Part shown: positions 1 through 8,359 of the stretch, one piece after another
Layout: each line of letters begins with the position of its first letter
How positions within the stretch are numbered: the stretch's first letter is position 1
NCBI GenBank assembly: GCA_018061025.1
Contig: JAGOUY010000001.1
Coordinates: 1 to 64,000 of the forward strand
Direction: 5' to 3'
Length of the DNA stretch: 64,000 nucleotides
Source of the DNA: Patescibacteria group bacterium
Lineage (GTDB): Bacteria; Patescibacteriota; Patescibacteriia; 2-12-FULL-60-25
Made by a program: the position numbers and the translations under genes
Notes under the pieces: model-generated
Told to the model about the DNA's origin: nothing
Seen by the model: only the letters and a program-made list of their open reading frames with translations
Databases searched by the model: none

Positions 1-21
1 ACATATACCACCGTCAATACT

Positions 22-39
22 GTCTCATTTGTCTCATTT
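22..39. repeat. 9-bp tandem direct repeat
   Basis: Two exact adjacent copies of GTCTCATTT. They lie just beyond the 3' end of the serine recombinase gene, where an attachment site could be expected, but nothing else here identifies a crossover core. Confidence 0.4.
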
Positions 40-81
40 ACCCCATGACCGGAGTCCCTGCTTCCTCTTCCCCAAATACCC

Positions 82-1683
82 TCAAACTCCCCAAAGCGGC
101 GAGTTCCAGACCGTGCCGTCCTGCCAAGAAGAAATCACGGATACAAAAGCCGTGGTTTTTTCGTTTATGGAGCCATTTTTATCGAGTTCTAACCGTTCAA
201 GGTCTGATTTGATGCGGGGAGCCGCAATAGAAAACGCCGTCCATACTTTTTCCATATCAATACTGACGATTCCATCTTTCAGGATGAAGTTCGATCCGAG
301 CGCAAACACAACGGAGCGTTTGGTTTGAAAATCACCATCCTCGAACCACCCTCGCGCATGCGCTGCGAAGTCGATGACGTTCTCAACTCGCTCGCGCCAG
401 TTGTCGGCGCGTTGATCGGAGTCACCGAGACGCTCTTTGATTCCTCGTTGCTCTTCGACCAGACGTTCTTTCTGCCGCTTGTACTCGTCATCGGTCAATA
501 AATCGGTCAAACGGAGGTCCATGAGCTTGTCGAGCTTCGCCTGCATGTCGTTATACGCTTTTTGCAGGTTGAGATGCGCGGAGGTTCGGTCTCGGGTTTC
601 ATCCTGGTTCAAGACACGCAACCAGCGCACGGCCCAGTCCGCAAACGGTTTCGGGATGGAGATGGCTTCAAGGTATGGCGTGAACTGGGCTTCAAGTTCT
701 TTTGCAGTCAGCGGCTTCTGTCCGCAGTGGATTTCTTTGCGGTGTTTCGTACAGCGGTAGTACGCGTATGTCTTCCCACTCGGTTTGATTTTCTCTTCCG
801 CCGTGATTGCGGAGCCGCACTCCCCACAGCGCATCAACCCGGTGAAAGGAAAGTCTTTTCGATGGGGTTTCGGTACGGGGTTGCCGAAGAGCTTCTGCAC
901 CTTCCAGAACTCTTGCTCGGAGACCATCGCTTTGTGCGCTCCGGTGTATCGGCGAGGCTCTCCTTCGACCTCGCGCACGATGACGCCATAATAGAAATGA
1001 CTTCTGAAGAGCTTGTACATGACGCTTTTCGAGAGCGGCATTCCGCCTTGGCGTTTCGTCTTCTTCGTACGGAAGCCCCATTCGTCGTTTGCCTTGCATC
1101 GGATTTGTTCGATGGAGTACGCGCCTGATAAGGCCATATCCCACATCTTCCGGATCAAATCGAAGCGTTCTGGGTCCGGAATGACCGTGTGGTCGTCGAG
1201 TTTATTCAAATATCCGAGCGGTGCCGATCCGGGGAGCCATCCCATTTCGAGTTTTACCCGGTTGCCGCGCTTCACGTTCTTTCCCAGGTCGTCGATGTAT
1301 TTTTGAGCCATGCCGAACTCGACGTACATCAAAATCGTGTTCTCTTCTTCGCTGGAGTACATCTGACTGGGCGTTGCGATTGTCAGTCCGTTATTCTTGA
1401 TGCACCAAATGATGCGGCCACCATCTACCGGATTGCGTGCGAGACGGTCCAGCTTCCAGCAAAGTATGCCCGCGATCTTACCAGCCTCTACTTGTTCAAG
1501 GAGTCTATTGAAAACCGGTCGTCCTGGGGCCTTTGCCGACATTGATTCCTTGCAGATTTGAACTTCCGGATACCCAAGACGAGCCGCAACGGCTTGCAGC
1601 TCTTTGATCTGGGAGTCGATGGAAAGCACCTGGCGGTCTTCCGATTCCGTCGACTTCCGGGCATAAATGACGAAGTGTTTCAT
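82..1683 (-). CDS. Large serine recombinase (integrase)
   Basis: Site-specific recombinase of the serine family, which would cut and rejoin att sites to move the surrounding element. The N-terminal resolvase domain shows YARKS near residues 6-10, with the nucleophilic Ser, and KLDRLARN near residues 80-90. After it come the recombinase domain, a zinc-ribbon segment with CGECGS and a later Cys pair near residues 285-330, and a C-terminal coiled-coil region. About 533 residues is normal for large serine integrases. I start at the ATG at 1683 because GGAG lies 8 bases upstream; a start six codons earlier lacks this. The gene ends the left side of the minus-strand element block. Confidence 0.93.
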   Translation of the reverse strand: MKHFVIYARKSTESEDRQVLSIDSQIKELQAVAARLGYPEVQICKESMSAKAPGRPVFNRLLEQVEAGKIAGILCWKLDRLARNPVDGGRIIWCIKNNGLTIATPSQMYSSEEENTILMYVEFGMAQKYIDDLGKNVKRGNRVKLEMGWLPGSAPLGYLNKLDDHTVIPDPERFDLIRKMWDMALSGAYSIEQIRCKANDEWGFRTKKTKRQGGMPLSKSVMYKLFRSHFYYGVIVREVEGEPRRYTGAHKAMVSEQEFWKVQKLFGNPVPKPHRKDFPFTGLMRCGECGSAITAEEKIKPSGKTYAYYRCTKHRKEIHCGQKPLTAKELEAQFTPYLEAISIPKPFADWAVRWLRVLNQDETRDRTSAHLNLQKAYNDMQAKLDKLMDLRLTDLLTDDEYKRQKERLVEEQRGIKERLGDSDQRADNWRERVENVIDFAAHARGWFEDGDFQTKRSVVFALGSNFILKDGIVSIDMEKVWTAFSIAAPRIKSDLERLELDKNGSINEKTTAFVSVISSWQDGTVWNSPLWGV

Positions 1684-1693
1684 AGGATTTGCT

Positions 1694-1710
1694 CCGTCCA
1701 AAAAGGACGG
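1694..1710 (-). promoter_or_regulatory. Hairpin over the recombinase ribosome site
   Basis: CCGTCC and GGACGG arms around a five-base loop lie directly upstream of the recombinase ATG. The arm takes in part of the Shine-Dalgarno GGAG, so folding could limit translation. This is inferred from position only. Confidence 0.35.
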
Positions 1711-1846
1711 TTCTGGCTACCCAACCGCGTACATACCGAGGCATGCCGCTTGCTGGCAGAACCGCCCATCTCGGACAGCAAAATGCCTACAAAAACAGCC
1801 TCGATATAGATGCGATTGGGTAGCGAATACATAGTATCTTCAAAGG

Positions 1847-2446
1847 CTATTTTCGTAAACGCGCGAAGAGGGCATTTTGAGCCATCACTAGGGCGTCGGC
1901 ACTGGGCATCCGGTCCAGCTTTCGCAGCAGCCGAGCGTAGCGTTTCGTCGGTCTTCCGTTCCAGTATTTCACGCGCATGGCCGCCTCTTTTTCATCGAGC
2001 TTGCCGAAAATAGTTCTCCCCATTAGGCCGAAGAAGCCGCTATGCGTGTCCTGTTGGCTGCTATAGGCAAGATCATAGCAGCGGCGGCAACCGAAGTATT
2101 TTCCGCCCATGTAGAGGACTCCGATTCGTCTTCCGCACGGGATGCCGTCCCGAATGAGCGGGCAAATGAACCAGTAGCGCCTGCCGCCGAACTGGCAAAC
2201 CGTCGAAACGATCCGAACCTGATAGTCCATGTTTTCTTTTTCGCCGTCCCAGCCGGTACGCGTATATCGAACCTGAAGGTGGCCGTCGCGTTCTCCGACG
2301 TAGGACGCTATCCACGCACTGCTCTCTCCGCCGTAGGTGGAAGACCAGTTCATCGTTCCACCGATGCCGCCGGATCGTAAGTAGCCCTTTTGTTTCAGGA
2401 AACGCATTGGTATCTTTTGTACACTCTCACAAGTTGTCTTGCTCAT
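1847..2446 (-). CDS. Zinc-ribbon conserved hypothetical protein
   Basis: A 199-residue protein resembling a conserved family often seen near mobile elements; its function is unknown to me. The middle shows WFICP, then CGRRIGVLY, then GCRRCYDLAYSSQ, giving a four-Cys zinc-ribbon arrangement at about residues 95-130. The C-terminal third is basic and rich in Arg and Lys. The start is the ATG at 2446. It is transcribed towards the recombinase and separated from it by about 160 bases that hold a 9-bp inverted repeat (GCTACCCAA and its complement near 1716 and 1816). A nucleic-acid-binding accessory role is plausible but unproven. Confidence 0.75.
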   Translation of the reverse strand: MSKTTCESVQKIPMRFLKQKGYLRSGGIGGTMNWSSTYGGESSAWIASYVGERDGHLQVRYTRTGWDGEKENMDYQVRIVSTVCQFGGRRYWFICPLIRDGIPCGRRIGVLYMGGKYFGCRRCYDLAYSSQQDTHSGFFGLMGRTIFGKLDEKEAAMRVKYWNGRPTKRYARLLRKLDRMPSADALVMAQNALFARLRK

Positions 2447-2505
2447 AACCCATCGAAATCAATAAGACTTGGCAGGTTTATTCAACCCGTTTTTGCGAAA
2501 CGAAC

Positions 2506-2994
2506 TCACTCCTCCTTTGAGCCTTTCAGCTCTCGGAGTTCATGGATTGCACGGAAAAGGCGGTTTTCGAGATTCGTCTCGTAACGCGCATAGACGGTCA
2601 ACAGGCGTTCGACGGACTCGACTCCGATACGCGGCGTATAGCCCTCTTTCAAAACTTCTTCGCCGAGGTCCATATCGAACAAGCTATTCACCTTGACGAC
2701 ACGAGGCTCAAGCCTCGATTGGATGTACTCTCGTTCGGCTTTGGATACGCGATGGAGCTTCACATAGTGCGTTGCGATCCGCTCCAAAAGGAGTTCCTCC
2801 AAGGTGGAGTTCGGTTCGTTTTCCTGTCGGAGTTTTTCCAGCAAACCAAGCTCCATTCCTTCCTCGTAAGGCGTAAGCATCTCGCGTAACACGCCATGCG
2901 TCACCGCGTTTGCACTCGATGCTGCTTTGCCTTCTTCCGTTTTCGGACCACCGCCATGGATAGGATCGTTCGACATATGTTTACACAAGGCCAT
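2506..2994 (-). CDS. Phage-type conserved hypothetical protein
   Basis: A 162-residue protein whose N-terminus contains GPKTEEGKAASSANAVTHG. The pattern of GPKT followed by NA and HG is common in small proteins of phages and integrated elements, where the function is not established. The rest is helical and charged. The first 14 bases overlap the 3' end of the primase-helicase gene, which suggests translational coupling in one transcript. An alternative start is the ATG at 2976. No catalytic motif is visible. Confidence 0.7.
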   Translation of the reverse strand: MALCKHMSNDPIHGGGPKTEEGKAASSANAVTHGVLREMLTPYEEGMELGLLEKLRQENEPNSTLEELLLERIATHYVKLHRVSKAEREYIQSRLEPRVVKVNSLFDMDLGEEVLKEGYTPRIGVESVERLLTVYARYETNLENRLFRAIHELRELKGSKEE

Positions 2995-5182
2995 TTTTAT
3001 TTAGAGAACCCTTCGGCTCTGGCCGCATGGACCGCAGGGCTTTGCATTCGTCTGAACAGAACCAAGCGAACCCTTCGGCGACGGTAACGATTTTCTCCGG
3101 TCTTCCCGGCGTCCCGTCGGGGACGTTCTGGACTTCCACCAGGCCGAGGACTCGCAGCGTCTCGATCTCTTTCAAGGCCGTCGGGTTGCTGCACTGAATG
3201 GCCTCCTCCACGACCCCGGTGTTCACGGTTCCCGCGTATTCCATCAGAACGTCCACGAGCTTGATACGATTGTACTGCGCGGAGTTCAAGGCGAGTTCAA
3301 TGCAAGGCCAAAGGTCGTCGCGTTCGAGCGTGACCCTGCCGCATGCGAGCGCATGGCCTCGTGCGAGGTTGTAGAGCAACTGGTTGATACGGGTTGGCTT
3401 TTCGATCACAACGTTCGTATGGTGCTGTTTTCCTTCTTCTTCATCGCTCCACACGTTCACCGTTCCTCGTAAGTGCGCGAGCAGTTTGGCGCAACGCGAA
3501 ATGATGCGGCGGATTTCCGTGGAGTCCGCTTTTTTGTTCCACGTCACTCCGCCTTTATTCTGCGACCAAAGCGTCAAAATGAGATTACGCGTCGCGCTTC
3601 GGCACTCCTGTTCCTTTCGCTTGAAGTCGTCCTGGATCAGAAGGTCGGCCAGCTCTTCTTCGGTTTTGTCGGAGGCTTTCATGTTCAGGAAAAACAGGCG
3701 GCTTCCGAGGTTGCCCATGAACTTCCAAACGCGGGGAGCGATAGGCGTCGATCCCGCAAGGAACATGAACGTATAGTCGCCCTTGTACCCGCGTTTACCG
3801 TGGACGCCGCTGTCGGATTCATAGCCCTCGCCGTCGAACACGCGAGTCATCACGCCAAGGTTTTTGAGGAGGTTTTCTTGACGTTCGGCGAAGATGGGCG
3901 CGAGATCGCGCACGATGAGCATGCGATGCCTGATTCTCGGCAAGAGGTCGATTTTTTCCAGGTCTTTCTGTTTGCGGTTCGAGGCGTGCGAGACGAGGGA
4001 TGCGGGCGTGAAGCTGTCCGTTGGGTATACGAGCGCGTCGAGGTCGGAAAAGAAGTTCAGCGTGATGGTTTTTCCCGCACTCGGAACATCGACGTAGACG
4101 AGGCCGAAGGGATTCCGAACGTCCGTGATGAGGAGTTGCGCGAGTACCGCGACGCCAACCTCACCGGCGGCCATGCACTCCGGAAAAAGTCCGCCGACAA
4201 TCTTGCGCCATTCGTCGATGTCGGTTTCGACTTCCGGCGCGGGGAGCGGCGAATACCGCTCCCCGGACTCTTCGATTTCTTTTGCCGACCGCGCTTTCTG
4301 CAAAAGTAGGCGAAAATCCTCCGCTCCCTTCCCAGCCTTCGTGAAAAAGTCCGTCACGTCGCCATGCTCGCCAAGCTCTTCCGGAAGCAGTGCGATGCGT
4401 GATTGTGAGATCAGTTTGGCGACGGCGAGTGCGCCTTTGCGCCCCGCGTCATCCAGATCGAATACCACGTAGACTTTTTGCACGTTGGAAAACAGCGAAG
4501 CCCATTCCTCTGGGAACGTCCCTGCTCCGCCGGTACTGGTCACAGCGATGAAGCCGCGCGAGCGCAACGCGAGAGCGTCGAGTTCGCCTTCACAGATAAT
4601 GACTTCCGTCATTCCTTCCAGAAGATGTCCGCCGTAGAGCGCGGCCTTGCTCCCCGCCGGGTACTGATACTTAGGACCGGCTTCTTCTTTGCCGGGAGGC
4701 TGGCGGCGTTTTGCAAAGAGCCACGTCCCGTCAGGCGAAGCAACAGGGATGATGATGCGCGATCCGTCCCATCCGATCTTGGCTTGCGCGACGACTTCTT
4801 CGGAGATGCCGCGCTCGCCGGTCAGCCATGAACGGATTTCTGGCGGCAAGGCGTCATGCCACGTTTCGACTTGTTCGTCTGAAAGGGATTCCTCGATTTG
4901 TTTTGCCTTCCGGCGCAAGGCCCGTCCGATGTGAACGGGGCCTTCTTTGAAACCGAGTTCAGCGGGATCGTCGTCGAAGTGGCGTGCCAAGGTCACCATG
5001 TTGCCCTTGGCTTCGCACTTGTGGCAGAAGTAAACGCCGGTTTCCGGGTCGATGTAGAGATGCCCAGAGTGGCGCGTTTTCGTGTCACAATCGCCGAAAA
5101 CGCAATGGGTCACGATCTGACCCGCCTTGGTTGCGAAAGGCAAGCCCTTTGAGGTAAGATACTGGCAGATTTGGTCAGACAT
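2981..5182 (-). CDS. Primase-helicase of the integrated element
   Basis: A 733-residue replication protein combining a CHC2-like zinc finger, a TOPRIM primase core and an ATPase. The zinc ligands are CVFGDC near residue 25 and FCHKC near residue 55. TOPRIM motifs are ICEGELDAL and VVFDLDDAGRKG at about residues 210-270. The helicase part has a Walker A, VPSAGKT, near residue 365, followed by a phage DNA primase/DnaB-like segment. It would prime and unwind element DNA during replication. The ATG at 5182 is chosen because the Cys motif starts soon after; upstream extension lacks similarity. It lies in the same minus-strand run as the small genes on both sides. Confidence 0.88.
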   Translation of the reverse strand: MSDQICQYLTSKGLPFATKAGQIVTHCVFGDCDTKTRHSGHLYIDPETGVYFCHKCEAKGNMVTLARHFDDDPAELGFKEGPVHIGRALRRKAKQIEESLSDEQVETWHDALPPEIRSWLTGERGISEEVVAQAKIGWDGSRIIIPVASPDGTWLFAKRRQPPGKEEAGPKYQYPAGSKAALYGGHLLEGMTEVIICEGELDALALRSRGFIAVTSTGGAGTFPEEWASLFSNVQKVYVVFDLDDAGRKGALAVAKLISQSRIALLPEELGEHGDVTDFFTKAGKGAEDFRLLLQKARSAKEIEESGERYSPLPAPEVETDIDEWRKIVGGLFPECMAAGEVGVAVLAQLLITDVRNPFGLVYVDVPSAGKTITLNFFSDLDALVYPTDSFTPASLVSHASNRKQKDLEKIDLLPRIRHRMLIVRDLAPIFAERQENLLKNLGVMTRVFDGEGYESDSGVHGKRGYKGDYTFMFLAGSTPIAPRVWKFMGNLGSRLFFLNMKASDKTEEELADLLIQDDFKRKEQECRSATRNLILTLWSQNKGGVTWNKKADSTEIRRIISRCAKLLAHLRGTVNVWSDEEEGKQHHTNVVIEKPTRINQLLYNLARGHALACGRVTLERDDLWPCIELALNSAQYNRIKLVDVLMEYAGTVNTGVVEEAIQCSNPTALKEIETLRVLGLVEVQNVPDGTPGRPEKIVTVAEGFAWFCSDECKALRSMRPEPKGSLNKNGLV

Positions 5183-5216
5183 ATGGGTTGGTAGGCGTCC
5201 TTTACAGAGGACGCTT

Positions 5217-5591
5217 TTAGTTTTGTTTGGGGAGAAAGTCGACGACTTTTGAGTAAGTCTTTCCGGCTTGGGATGTCGCAGCTTTGACGACCACAAGGAG
5301 TTCCTGGCCGATGAGGCTGTCGACCTCGAAGCCGTTCCGCAGCTCTTCCGATGAAAGCGGGCGACCGGCGACCGCCTCGATGAAGGGGAGGAGTTTTCCT
5401 TGCGGATGCAACACAGGTGATGTCCAGAAACGGACGGACGGCGGTTCACCGTAGGAAGCTCCGACGGCTTCCAGGTTGATTTCGAGCTGTTCCTTCGTTG
5501 CGTCGCGCATGTTTTCTACGGAGTCGATTGAGGAGACGCGGACGGGATGCGTGCCTGGCGGCAAGACGCGGGTTGAGGATTTGACGATCAT
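5217..5591 (-). CDS. Phage-type replication accessory protein (DUF669/SSB-like)
   Basis: A 124-residue protein with a repeated beta-strand pattern: a GTHPVRV strand, a segment naming a core W/F-rich substrate site, then GQELLVVVKAA and YSKVVDF at the end. Proteins of this pattern sit beside primase-helicase genes in phages and are thought to be OB-fold or DUF669-like single-strand-binding factors. The family call rests on pattern and context and I cannot confirm it. It lies 34 bases upstream of the primase-helicase start on the same strand. Confidence 0.6.
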   Translation of the reverse strand: MIVKSSTRVLPPGTHPVRVSSIDSVENMRDATKEQLEINLEAVGASYGEPPSVRFWTSPVLHPQGKLLPFIEAVAGRPLSSEELRNGFEVDSLIGQELLVVVKAATSQAGKTYSKVVDFLPKQN

Positions 5592-5636
5592 ATGGTTTGG
5601 AGTTGAGAGGAATAAGAATTGACGGACCGACGGGCA

Positions 5637-5813
5637 TCAGGGAGGCCCGTTGTTTTTAGGTGGTCCATTCGTATGGTTTGGAAAGAAGGCGTGACGCAAC
5701 ACGGTCAGCATCGCTTCCGCTTGGCGTTCGGCGGTCTCATGGTCAATCTCTTCGCCGTGAGCCTCTCGCCAAAGGTCACGGAACTCTTGGACGCATCGTT
5801 CTGGGAGCGGCAT
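5637..5813 (-). CDS. Small phage-type conserved hypothetical protein
   Basis: A 58-residue ORF (start ATG at 5813, stop TGA). The N-terminus has VQEFRDLWREAHGEEIDHETA, split as an EFRDLW helix and a GEEID segment, followed by a helix with AEAMLTV. This resembles small proteins common in integrated elements that have no assigned role. Its ATG lies one base after the stop of the 84-residue gene upstream, a tight coupling that supports a real gene. It was too short to stand out by length alone. Confidence 0.6.
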   Translation of the reverse strand: MPLPERCVQEFRDLWREAHGEEIDHETAERQAEAMLTVLRHAFFPNHTNGPPKNNGPP

Positions 5814-5814
5814 A

Positions 5815-6069
5815 TCAGCGTGCGATTGCGTGAAGACGTGACTTGAGGAGTTTCACGGCTCCGAAATATGCAAGGGCATCCACGGTGAGCTGGCCGGACC
5901 AAAATCGTTCTATCGCTTCGCCGATACCAGGTTCATTCTGAAAAACGAAAACGACCCGCCGACCATCGGTGGGTTCGAGTCCGAGCAGCTTGAAGCCGAT
6001 GGAGGCGATAGCCGCAGCCGCGCCAAGGTCGGCAAGCTCGAACGTGTTGAGGAGAGTCTCATGTTGCAT
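5815..6069 (-). CDS. DUF5659-like small protein
   Basis: An 84-residue protein with the layout of DUF5659: an N-terminal ETLLNTFELADLGAAAA, a central VVFVFQNE strand, a WSGQLTVDALAYFGA segment and a final KLLKSRL helix. The family occurs in prophages and integrated elements, with no known function. It is the first gene after the terminator at 6106-6133, so it probably begins the transcript that runs through the primase to the recombinase. Confidence 0.65.
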   Translation of the reverse strand: MQHETLLNTFELADLGAAAAIASIGFKLLGLEPTDGRRVVFVFQNEPGIGEAIERFWSGQLTVDALAYFGAVKLLKSRLHAIAR

Positions 6070-6105
6070 ATTTCATGGTCATCCGCATCGGCGTGACGCC
6101 TAACG

Positions 6106-6133
6106 AAAAAAACCATGATCATCATGGCTTTTT
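6106..6133 (-). terminator. Rho-independent terminator
   Basis: A perfect CCATGAT/ATCATGG stem with a one-base loop, flanked by A and T runs. Read on the minus strand, it ends in a run of seven T residues. It closes the transcript of the 6198-8262 gene pair and separates it from the replication genes. Confidence 0.8.
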
Positions 6134-6197
6134 ATCTGCAACGCATCTCTCCCTCGTTTCTCCGATTTCTCCGGGTATTCTCCGGGGCGAACTTCTA

Positions 6198-7124
6198 TTA
6201 TCCAATGATATAGCAGCCCTTTTGGCTCCCCGGTTTCAAAAACTTATCCACGTTTGGTTTTCCCAACCTTTTTCCGATTGCGTCTTTCAGCTTGTGGCAC
6301 CAGGCCTGCGGTGTGAGATCGCGTGAATATCCTTTTTTCTTTACGAATGCGATGATCTCTTCGTATTTCACAGGCTCCCCATACCGATCAATAAGAAGAT
6401 ATAGCATCCAGTATTCTGCGGTTCCAACATCAAGACGACCCAACGGTTTTCCTTCATGGACGACTGCGCCTGATTTCTTATCAAACTGCACGTCACGTCC
6501 AAGTGTGGCGATCTCCGTACGGAATAACCCGTCCGGATCGGCAACGAGTTTCCCTTGTTTGATGGAAAAGCAATCGAAAATCTGTCGGACGTGGACGTTT
6601 TCGAGCGGAACGGCGGAGCCAAAAGGATTTCCTGTCGTCGAAAAAAGCATGACGTGGGAGCCTCCGTCGGCGAGAGTCTTCATCACATGCAGGTCTCCGG
6701 ATTGCAGCTCCCCGAGACAGACGACGCACCACACCTTCGCAGCACCGAGTTTCTGGGAACCAAGCGTCCAAAATCGTCCGACGGGGTTTTCTGTCGGGTC
6801 TCCCTGAAGTCGCATGGCCTTTGCCAGTTTCGCAATCAAAACTCCTGCGTGGATCGCGTAGCAACGAAGACGCTCCGGTTCGATAAGCTGTCGCTCGGAG
6901 AAAGGCGCGTCGTCAGGAACGACGAACGCTTCGCCCCTATCTACGTAGACCTCTAGTCCCGTCTTCGGGTCATGTTTCAATGGCTCGGTTTCCTGCAAAA
7001 CGCCAATGGCCACGCATGCGGCAACCATTTCGGAACCGAACAACCGAGTGGCATCGTCGAACGTTACTTCCTTTTCCCTGCATGAAATAGAGAAGAGGGC
7101 ACAGATCGCGGCGTCAGCTTCCAT
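6198..7124 (-). CDS. Unknown protein with C-terminal OmpR-like winged helix
   Basis: A 308-residue protein I do not recognise. The last ~75 residues fit an OmpR/PhoB-type winged-helix: an EYWMLYLLIDRYGEPVKYEE helix pair, a recognition-helix region with KLKDAIGKRLG, and the wing-like KGCYIIG ending. The N-terminal two thirds is mixed alpha/beta, with WCVVCLGELQSGD and HVMLFSTTG stretches that could be a sensory or nucleotide-binding fold. It overlaps the upstream gene by 11 bases and shares its terminator at 6106. It could control the neighbouring restriction genes, or act with its partner as a separate cassette; neither is shown. Confidence 0.7.
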   Translation of the reverse strand: MEADAAICALFSISCREKEVTFDDATRLFGSEMVAACVAIGVLQETEPLKHDPKTGLEVYVDRGEAFVVPDDAPFSERQLIEPERLRCYAIHAGVLIAKLAKAMRLQGDPTENPVGRFWTLGSQKLGAAKVWCVVCLGELQSGDLHVMKTLADGGSHVMLFSTTGNPFGSAVPLENVHVRQIFDCFSIKQGKLVADPDGLFRTEIATLGRDVQFDKKSGAVVHEGKPLGRLDVGTAEYWMLYLLIDRYGEPVKYEEIIAFVKKKGYSRDLTPQAWCHKLKDAIGKRLGKPNVDKFLKPGSQKGCYIIG

Positions 7125-8262
7125 ACACGAGACCCCAGCGTTTCAGGTATTCACGCGCCTTCAGGTGGAGCGGTGAGTCGCCAAGGCTGCATGTATTTGG
7201 CGACAGCTCGATCTGGACGCTTCTCGCGCGGCCTACGCCGTGGAACTTGATTTGGATGACGGCTTTTTCGACCTTCATTTGGTCGACCGGAATGGGCATG
7301 TGTTCAAGTTCGTTCCAGATCGCGGACTCCCATCGGATTCGGGTTGGGATTTCGACGGAGTATTTTCGCCCAGTTGCGCCAAGACCCCGAACCCACAGGC
7401 CACGCAGTCTGACTAACTCGATCTGGTCCAGTGCATCATACGGAAACGAAAAATCCCGCTGTTTCAGCTTATCCAAATCAAATGTCTCGCGGGAGGGTTC
7501 GGTCGTCGCCTCGACGCCAAGGCACTTTGCCATAAACGCTTTGAAAACCTCGTCGGCAACTTCTTTGCCTCCCGGTGCCTTGATCTGGATGCCGCCGTCT
7601 TGCGGCATGTAGAGGATGAAGACCTCTTCCACGGGTTTGCGGTTCACCGGAACAAGTGTTCCGCCATCCGTGTATTCGTGATCCACCAGGCCATGCCCTT
7701 CTGGATAGGCGACAACGCACATCCGATCTCCCCGGTTATAGGCGACGGCTTTGCACTTCCTGCCACGTCCGTCCTTTTGACGCAGGAAGGTCTTCACTTC
7801 TTCCGCCAGCGCAGCGCAGCCGTCCTTGATTGGAACGAAAGAAGTACCCGTCGGCGCGCCAGGGTACGTCTGCCAACGGCCCAAGCCCTGCACCTTGTGC
7901 CATACGCCCGCCTCCGCGAAGACCTCTGGGTTGTCGAGAAAGCAGCGGAATGCCTTTTCGTGGTTTGTGTCGAGAGCGTCGAACGATGCGAGCATGTCTG
8001 AACCCATGCGTCGTCCGTGTTCGATGATGTCCGTCACACCTTGGGAGGAGGACAACTCGTTGATGGCGCGAAACTCGGCATCGGCTTTCTTCAGATCGTC
8101 TCCTTGGAGTTTCTCGAAGATCGCGTCAGCTTCAACGCCGAAGTCTTTTTTCTTCAGATTTTGCGGCATGGAGATATTCCAGCCGTTTCTGGCGATGTAT
8201 TCCCCCAACGGACCGGGACCGGTCAGGCGAAGGAACTTTTGTCGTGCGTATTCTCGTGCCAT
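7114..8262 (-). CDS. Unknown protein, first gene of a two-gene cassette
   Basis: A 382-residue soluble protein with no family I can name. It has an N-terminal helical part with EYIARNGW, a central segment rich in Gly and aromatic residues (VWHKVQGLGRWQTYPG), and a beta-rich C-terminal half with VRLRGLWVRGLG and VEKAVIQIKFHGVGRA. No membrane segment or classic catalytic motif is visible. Its start codon faces the methyltransferase gene across 97 bases containing an 8-bp inverted repeat. The 11-base overlap with the next gene means the two proteins are probably made together. Confidence 0.7.
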   Translation of the reverse strand: MAREYARQKFLRLTGPGPLGEYIARNGWNISMPQNLKKKDFGVEADAIFEKLQGDDLKKADAEFRAINELSSSQGVTDIIEHGRRMGSDMLASFDALDTNHEKAFRCFLDNPEVFAEAGVWHKVQGLGRWQTYPGAPTGTSFVPIKDGCAALAEEVKTFLRQKDGRGRKCKAVAYNRGDRMCVVAYPEGHGLVDHEYTDGGTLVPVNRKPVEEVFILYMPQDGGIQIKAPGGKEVADEVFKAFMAKCLGVEATTEPSRETFDLDKLKQRDFSFPYDALDQIELVRLRGLWVRGLGATGRKYSVEIPTRIRWESAIWNELEHMPIPVDQMKVEKAVIQIKFHGVGRARSVQIELSPNTCSLGDSPLHLKAREYLKRWGLVYGS

Positions 8263-8299
8263 ATTTCATGTTTATTCCGGCAAATCCTACACCCGACTT

Positions 8300-8324
8300 T
8301 AGGCACCTGTCCACAGGGTGCCTA
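8300..8324. promoter_or_regulatory. Inverted repeat between cassette and methyltransferase
   Basis: TAGGCACC and GGTGCCTA arms separated by nine bases in the only divergent intergenic space of the element. A CATAAT hexamer lies about 20 bases downstream, near the methyltransferase start. The position suits an operator balancing the two divergent transcripts. Confidence 0.45.
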
Positions 8325-8359
8325 GAATGGAAAGAGAACTGATGGCATAATAGGGGCCT

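Noticed and set aside
562-1128. A 188-residue plus-strand frame inside the recombinase
   Set aside because: Shadow of the recombinase, which has all its motifs.
3473-4309. A 278-residue plus-strand reading frame inside the primase-helicase
   Set aside because: Shadow of the well-supported minus-strand gene, with no family features of its own.
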